A DNA stretch of 64,000 bases, taken from NCBI RefSeq assembly GCF_002836745.1, contig NZ_PJAR01000044.1:310001-374000 (forward strand). The letters run 5' to 3'. Below, one piece after another: positions 59,250-64,000 of this stretch. The notes below the pieces were generated by a model. It made no database searches. It saw only the letters and a list, made by a program, of their open reading frames with translations, and was not told where the DNA came from. A program made the translations under genes and the position numbers. Within the stretch, counting starts at the first letter, position 1. Every line of letters begins with the position of its first letter. Origin of the DNA: Glaciecola sp. 33A (GTDB lineage: Bacteria; Pseudomonadota; Gammaproteobacteria; Enterobacterales; Alteromonadaceae).

Positions 59250-59833
59250 CAGGGCTTGTTTACCTTAATTTTTGCCGCTTCTCTGGTTTTTCTAGCTTCA
59301 ATAGAGACCAACGCTTGCGTATATTGACTCGAGAGTAATCGGATCATTCGGTCAGCTGACTCGGTTCGCATTTCATTGAGCACCAATTCTAGTTCTCGTG
59401 ACTTGGCGAGTACTTGGTCTGGATCGTCTTGATATTCTCTGGCCACAGTCATGAAAGCATCAATGGGTTCGGCAAAAGGGAAGATAACTTCATAACTCAC
59501 AGAATAAATCAGCTCGTATTCAGCCACTTGGCCACTTGCAAATACAGACAGTAAACGGCGTTCAAGTGCCTCAGGCTGTAATTTTATTATCACCACGGTC
59601 GTTGGCTCAATACCTAGTGGAATTGTTTTTTCGCCAACAATACTTTCCAACTGATAGACTGGAAGTCTTTTGTCCAGCGCTCTGGATAGCGGTAAATAAT
59701 CAAATTGAGAAAGTATAACCACGTTAGTCAAATAACTTGGTAATGCCTGGGAACCACGTAACTTAAAACCACATCCTTGCAGAACAACGGCCACTATTAC
59801 ACTGATAAAAGCCAATTTTGACTTTTTAATCAT
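59249..59833 (-). CDS. lptE: LPS-assembly lipoprotein LptE
   Basis: An outer-membrane lipoprotein that plugs the LptD barrel and aids lipopolysaccharide insertion. A lipobox LQGC lies at the end of the signal peptide, followed by GFKLRGSQALPSYL, which starts the mature LptE domain. The protein is 194 aa from ATG 59833. The frame is open to TTG 59896, which has GGAG 7 bases upstream and would add 21 residues before the signal peptide. The ATG gives a more normal lipoprotein signal but lacks a visible Shine-Dalgarno, so the start is unresolved. It lies between leuS and holA, the universal order. Confidence 0.92.
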   Translation of the reverse strand: MIKKSKLAFISVIVAVVLQGCGFKLRGSQALPSYLTNVVILSQFDYLPLSRALDKRLPVYQLESIVGEKTIPLGIEPTTVVIIKLQPEALERRLLSVFASGQVAEYELIYSVSYEVIFPFAEPIDAFMTVAREYQDDPDQVLAKSRELELVLNEMRTESADRMIRLLSSQYTQALVSIEARKTREAAKIKVNKP

Positions 59834-59979
59834 TGCGCAAACAATGCTCACCCATTTAGGTCGACTCGCGAAAACTTGGCTCAATCGGCTTATCAAGATC
59901 CTACTCCATTAATATTACCTAAAACGTTTTGGTTTTAGGCTTTTTCATTAGTACTTTAGGGTTAACGACTTCAGAAAAT

Positions 59980-60007
59980 CGTATTAACAATACCGTATTA
60001 ACAATAT
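59980..60007. repeat. Two tandem 14 bp repeats between leuS and lptE
   Basis: CGTATTAACAATAC is followed directly by CGTATTAACAATAT, a near-perfect duplication. It lies about 55 bp past the leuS stop. Confidence 0.7.
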
Positions 60008-60061
60008 CACTATCCGTCGCTATTTAAATACCAAAGCTCAGTCCATAATATTGCTAAATAA

Positions 60062-62686
60062 CTAGTTAGCGACAATATTCACCAATTTACCTGCAATATA
60101 GATGACTTTTCGTATGCTCTTCCCTGCAATGAACGGTTGTACATTTTCTTGCGCTAACGCTTCGTGTTTTGCTTGTTCACTGCTGATGTCAGTTGCGACC
60201 GTCATTTTCGCGCGCACTTTACCGTTAACTTGAACAACAATCAGTTTTTCATCTTCTACTAACGCAGAGGCATCGACGAGAGGCCACGGTGAGGTTTGTA
60301 ATTCGCCTTTGCCGCCAAGTAACGACCAAAGGTGTTCGCAAATGTGCGGTGTAATTGGGTTAAGTAACTTAACCATTGCCATCAATCCTTCGTGCAGAAG
60401 CGCAATATCATTGTTATCCTTTATCTCAGCTTTCTGTAAGCTATTTAATAATTCCATGACCTTGGCTACTGCCGTGTTAAAAGTTTGTCTGCGACCTAAA
60501 TCGTCAGTGACTTTTTCAATCGTTTGATGAATTTCTCGACGCAACGTTTTCTGCGACTTATGTAGCGAAGTGATATCTAATGCTGGCACTGCGCTTTTAG
60601 TCTCGCATAATTGCGCATGTTCATTAGCCAAGCGCCAAAAACGTTTCAAGAAACGGTTTGAACCCTCAACGCCTGAATCAATCCACTCAAGGGTTTGCTC
60701 AGGTGGCGCGGCAAACATAGTGAATAATCTCACCGTGTCAGCGCCATAAATGTCGATAACTGCTTGGGGGTCAATACCGTTATTTTTTGACTTGCCCATT
60801 TTGATCATACCCGCGTGCTGAACTTCAGTACCGTCAGCTAAAGTTGCCTTGGCAATCCGACCCTTGTCGTCTTTTTCAACAGTAACGTTGGTTGGTGCAT
60901 GCCAGATTTCTTTACCTTTTTCGTCCTTAGTAAAAAATGCATCAGCTAATACCATGCCTTGGCATAAGAGTTTTTTGAATGGCTCGTCGCTATTAACCAG
61001 TCCTTCATCACGCAACAGTTTGTGAAAAAAGCGGGCGTATAATAAATGCAAAATAGCATGTTCAATACCGCCAATATATTGATCAACAGGAAGCCAGTAA
61101 TTGGCTTCTTTGGGATCAAGCATTGCGTCAGATGGGGCTGAGGCATAACGAGCGTAATACCATGAAGACTCCATGAAGGTATCAAATGTATCCGTTTCCC
61201 GTGTGACTGGCTGACCATTGTGTGTTGCTTTTGCCCATTCTGGATCGGCTTTGATTGGCGATTTTACGCCGTCCATTATAACGTCTTCAGGCAATACAAC
61301 CGGCAAGTCTTGTGCATTGACAGCATAAGACTTACCTTTTTCATCAGTAACAACAGGGATCGGCGCTCCCCAATAACGTTGACGTGATACACCCCAGTCG
61401 CGCAGACGATAATTAATCGACTTCTTTCCTTTACCCAATGACGCTAGTTTATCAGCAATGGCATCAAAACCATCTTGGAACGATAAACCACTGTATTGAG
61501 CTGAATTCATTAATGTGTTTTTTTCGGTGTAAGCTGCGTTATCGATATTAGCAGTGTCGGCATCGTGGGCCTTAAACACGACGACTTGTAAAATAGGTAA
61601 TTGGTATTTAGTCGCGAACTCCCAATCTCGCTGATCGTGAGCAGGTACTGACATTACAGCACCTGATCCATAACTCATCAGCACAAAATTGGCTATCCAG
61701 ATGGGTATTGTGTCACCAGTTAATGGATGAATAGCAGTCAAACCTGTCGACATACCTTGCTTTTCCATTGTTGCCATGTCGGCTTCAGTGGTTTTAGTAT
61801 TTTTGCAATCGTCAATAAATGCGGTCATATCTGAGTTTGCCTTTGCCATTTCTAAGGCAAGAGGATGTTGTGCTGCAACCGCAAGATAAGTTGCGCCATA
61901 AAGTGTATCTGGTCGAGTGGTGTAGACTTCAATCTGACTAATGCCGGCCGTTTCAGTTGTTAAGTCAAATGTAACGTCGACACCTTCAGAGCGACCAATC
62001 CAATTTCGTTGAGCGGTAACGACTTGTTGCGGCCAATCGCTTAGCTTGTCCAAATCGGCCAATAGTTGCTCAGCATAATGCGTGATCTTAATAAACCACT
62101 GCGGGATCTCTTTTTGTTCAACCAGTGCACCAGAACGCCAACCACGGCCATCAATGACTTGTTCGTTTGCCAATACAGTTTGATCAATTGGGTCCCAGTT
62201 CACGGTGGCGTTTTTCTTGTATACCAAGCCTTTGTCAAATAAACGAGTAAAAAACCATTGTTCCCAGCGGTAGTAATCCTGTTTGCAAGTGGCTAGCTCG
62301 CGACTCCAATCATAGCCAAATCCGAGTGAATTTAGTTGGGTTTTCATATAATCAATATTTTGATAAGTCCATTTGGCCGGTGCTGATTTGTTGTTAATAG
62401 CCGCATTTTCTGCCGGTAAACCAAATGCATCCCAACCCATCGGCTGCAGAACATTTTTTCCCTGCATACGATGAAAACGACTAACAACGTCACCAATAGT
62501 ATAATTCCGAACGTGCCCCATGTGCAGACGCCCACTTGGGTAGGGGAACATCGACAAACAATAGAATTTTTCTCTACTATCATCTTGCTTAGCAGCAAAA
62601 ATTTGGGTTTCATCCCAATGCGTCTGTGCTGCTTTTTCAACGGCTTGCGGATTATATTGATCTTCGTGTTGGTCTGTATTGGCCAT
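60062..62686 (-). CDS. leuS: Leucyl-tRNA synthetase
   Basis: A class I aminoacyl-tRNA synthetase of 874 aa. HIGH-type motif [15 protein letters not shown] is near residue 48, and the CP1 editing domain (about 220-410) has [15 protein letters not shown]. The signature loop reads [11 protein letters not shown] rather than KMSKS, a Ser-to-Gly change confirmed at the codon level (GGC). The C-terminal anticodon-binding region ends in the [13 protein letters not shown] domain. The gene begins a long minus-strand cluster through lptE, holA and nadD. Confidence 0.96.
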   Translation of the reverse strand: MANTDQHEDQYNPQAVEKAAQTHWDETQIFAAKQDDSREKFYCLSMFPYPSGRLHMGHVRNYTIGDVVSRFHRMQGKNVLQPMGWDAFGLPAENAAINNKSAPAKWTYQNIDYMKTQLNSLGFGYDWSRELATCKQDYYRWEQWFFTRLFDKGLVYKKNATVNWDPIDQTVLANEQVIDGRGWRSGALVEQKEIPQWFIKITHYAEQLLADLDKLSDWPQQVVTAQRNWIGRSEGVDVTFDLTTETAGISQIEVYTTRPDTLYGATYLAVAAQHPLALEMAKANSDMTAFIDDCKNTKTTEADMATMEKQGMSTGLTAIHPLTGDTIPIWIANFVLMSYGSGAVMSVPAHDQRDWEFATKYQLPILQVVVFKAHDADTANIDNAAYTEKNTLMNSAQYSGLSFQDGFDAIADKLASLGKGKKSINYRLRDWGVSRQRYWGAPIPVVTDEKGKSYAVNAQDLPVVLPEDVIMDGVKSPIKADPEWAKATHNGQPVTRETDTFDTFMESSWYYARYASAPSDAMLDPKEANYWLPVDQYIGGIEHAILHLLYARFFHKLLRDEGLVNSDEPFKKLLCQGMVLADAFFTKDEKGKEIWHAPTNVTVEKDDKGRIAKATLADGTEVQHAGMIKMGKSKNNGIDPQAVIDIYGADTVRLFTMFAAPPEQTLEWIDSGVEGSNRFLKRFWRLANEHAQLCETKSAVPALDITSLHKSQKTLRREIHQTIEKVTDDLGRRQTFNTAVAKVMELLNSLQKAEIKDNNDIALLHEGLMAMVKLLNPITPHICEHLWSLLGGKGELQTSPWPLVDASALVEDEKLIVVQVNGKVRAKMTVATDISSEQAKHEALAQENVQPFIAGKSIRKVIYIAGKLVNIVAN

Positions 62687-63022
62687 TTAAGTGTGTATCT
62701 CTGGGCATTTTATTATTTTATTCTGTATAGAATACCTTGTTGGAGGGGCATGCGACAATAGACGAAATGGATAAAGGACGTCAAAAGCGGATCATCTGGC
62801 GTTATTTTTAGGATTTCGTATAGCTGATGATTTGAGCTGTTGTTAAAATATACAACGATATGCTCAGAAAATGCTTAAAACGATAAATCGACACAAAATT
62901 ACAGCAATCTGCTAGCACATCAATTACCATGCAAATAGAAAAGCAAAAAGCGCAAACTCACAGCTCAACAAAATAATCATCACAATATTTATAAACTGAA
63001 AAGAAAGAAGAAAAAAACAGAT
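62687..63022. other. Divergent promoter region, leuS / Lon-like protease
   Basis: A 336 bp AT-rich gap with no ORF that I can support. It must hold the divergent promoters of leuS and the Lon-like gene. I see no T-box-like leader, clear hairpin or recognisable operator. Confidence 0.5.
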
Positions 63023-64000
63023 ATGGTTGCGAAACTCACTTCAGTTCAAAACATCACTCATAAGCTGAGCATTGCAGCAGCTGATCTTAGCGCTGGTGTC
63101 GACAACGATATGTTCAATAAAGCGATGCAAAGCCAAGCTGGTGAAACCGCATTAATTGGACAAAATCGAGCCAAAGAGGCCTTGGGTTTTGGTTTAGGCG
63201 TGAACTCTACAGGTTATAATCTGTATGTAATGGGAGAGCAGGCGACTGGCCGATACACCTTGGTGCATAACTTCATTAATCAGCGGGCACATCAGCAACC
63301 AACACCTAATGATTGGTGTTATTTGAATAACTTTGATGATGAACGCCAACCTATTGCGCTACAACTGCCAACAAGCCAAAGTAAAGGCTTTGTTGAAGAC
63401 ATCGAGAGCTTACTTGATGAATTAATGGATACCTTTCCAGCGGTTTTTGAAAATCCAAGTTATCAGCGGCGCAAAGCAGCTATTACGCGGGCGAACGAAC
63501 AACGCTATGATAAAGCTATTGATGAAGTTGAAAAAGTTGCCCTGAGTAGAGGCGTAGCGCTAATTGAAAGTGATGGCAGTATCAGCTTTTCACCCATCGT
63601 TGATGGAAAACCAATTACTGACGCCGACTTTGCACAACATGGTGATGATGAAAGACAGCTTTATTACGACCTCATTGATGAACTTGAGGACTGTTTAAGC
63701 GAAGCACTCATTGAGGTGCCATTATGGCAGCGCAAAAGTGCTGAACAATTGCGCAAACTAAAGCGTGAAACTGCAGAGCAGGGCATTCGCCCATTGCTAA
63801 AAGAACTAGAACACAAACATGCAGCAGATATTGCAATATTAAAGCATTTAAAGCAGCTAAAACCGCACTTGATTGACACGGTAACGGAGCTGTTAGTACC
63901 AGAAAGTAAAGAAGATAAGTCGGACAATTTTGATAAACGAGCTATTTTGGTCGATACCTATGTACCAAATGTACTCATAAGACATGCAATTGACGCGGGT
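63023..64000 (+). CDS. Lon-like AAA+ protease (LonB/YcbZ-related), partial
   Basis: The first 326 codons of a gene that continues past the right edge. I translated it by hand from ATG 63023; the frame is open to the end. It begins MVAKLTSVQNITHKL and has the family-typical degenerate P-loop region LYVMGEQATGRYTLVHNFI near residue 75, then a long charged helical insertion (about 125-300). This matches the N-terminal AAA_32 half of Lon-related ATP-dependent proteases such as E. coli YcbZ. The C-terminal ATPase motifs and the Ser-Lys protease dyad lie outside the window, so activity cannot be judged. Confidence 0.83.
   Translation, partial: MVAKLTSVQNITHKLSIAAADLSAGVDNDMFNKAMQSQAGETALIGQNRAKEALGFGLGVNSTGYNLYVMGEQATGRYTLVHNFINQRAHQQPTPNDWCYLNNFDDERQPIALQLPTSQSKGFVEDIESLLDELMDTFPAVFENPSYQRRKAAITRANEQRYDKAIDEVEKVALSRGVALIESDGSISFSPIVDGKPITDADFAQHGDDERQLYYDLIDELEDCLSEALIEVPLWQRKSAEQLRKLKRETAEQGIRPLLKELEHKHAADIAILKHLKQLKPHLIDTVTELLVPESKEDKSDNFDKRAILVDTYVPNVLIRHAIDAG

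Noticed and set aside
59918-59945. Hairpin CCTAAAAC/GTTTTAGG with T run as a terminator
   Set aside because: The T run follows the stem on the plus strand, while both neighbouring genes are on the minus strand, so it would not end either transcript.

Overview
This window looks like a core-chromosome segment of a marine gammaproteobacterium of the order Alteromonadales (Alteromonadaceae/Colwelliaceae-like). The evidence is a moderately AT-rich base composition, gammaproteobacterial marker genes (hflD, cspD, clpS, YfbV, YeaC, YbeD, the HexR-linked Entner-Doudoroff operon), and several gene orders shared with E. coli. The genus cannot be fixed from the sequence alone. I see no rRNA, tRNA, insertion sequence, prophage, CRISPR array or integron, and coding density is high.

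Layout: (1) 1-5.8 kb, minus strand: rluE, then mnmA-hflD-purB, then a membrane-bound class III adenylate cyclase overlapping a partial roxA. This resembles the E. coli roxA-phoQ-phoP-purB-hflD-mnmA-nudJ-rluE order, but the cyclase sits where phoPQ would be and nudJ is missing. (2) 6.1-12 kb: an N-degron block of cspD, clpS-clpA, infA, and aat-bpt, with trxB next to it. (3) 12.3-17.5 kb: yfbV, a SprT-type metalloprotease, sppA, a small unknown ORF, a YdjA-type nitroreductase and a saccharopine-dehydrogenase-like reductase. (4) 17.6-38.8 kb: a central-carbon block. It holds pykA and the repressor hexR, facing a zwf-pgl-edd-glk-eda operon. Next come yeaD and gapA, facing malQ-glgB-glgX, then gnd, a stand-alone MsrB C-terminal half, and a long GapB-type GAPDH. 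TGTA-N7-TACA palindromes (HexR-box-like) lie in the hexR/zwf, gapA/malQ and gnd/gapB gaps, so the block probably forms one HexR regulon. (5) 38.9-48.3 kb: a thioredoxin-like protein, an M14 carboxypeptidase, a Na+/alanine-type symporter, zinc-ribbon, YeaC and DUF349 proteins, asparaginase I, and a cystathionine-lyase-like enzyme. (6) 48.4-62.7 kb, all minus strand: leuS-lptE-holA-nadD-rsfS-rlmH-mrdA-rodA-rlpA-dacA-ybeD-lipB-lipA, the conserved cell-elongation, LPS-assembly and lipoate cluster, ending in an ATP-grasp (RimK-like) ligase. (7) 63.0 kb to the end: the 5' part of a Lon-like AAA+ protease.

The genes suggest an organism that uses the Entner-Doudoroff route as a major sugar pathway, stores and remodels glycogen, and switches between glycolytic GapA and a probably NADP-linked GapB. 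I found no clear novel defence or mobile system. The most informative oddities are the HexR-box network, the orphan MsrB half-gene, the GapB cofactor-site change, the ATP-grasp gene in the lip operon, a KMGKS variant in LeuRS, and duplicated 3' gene ends.
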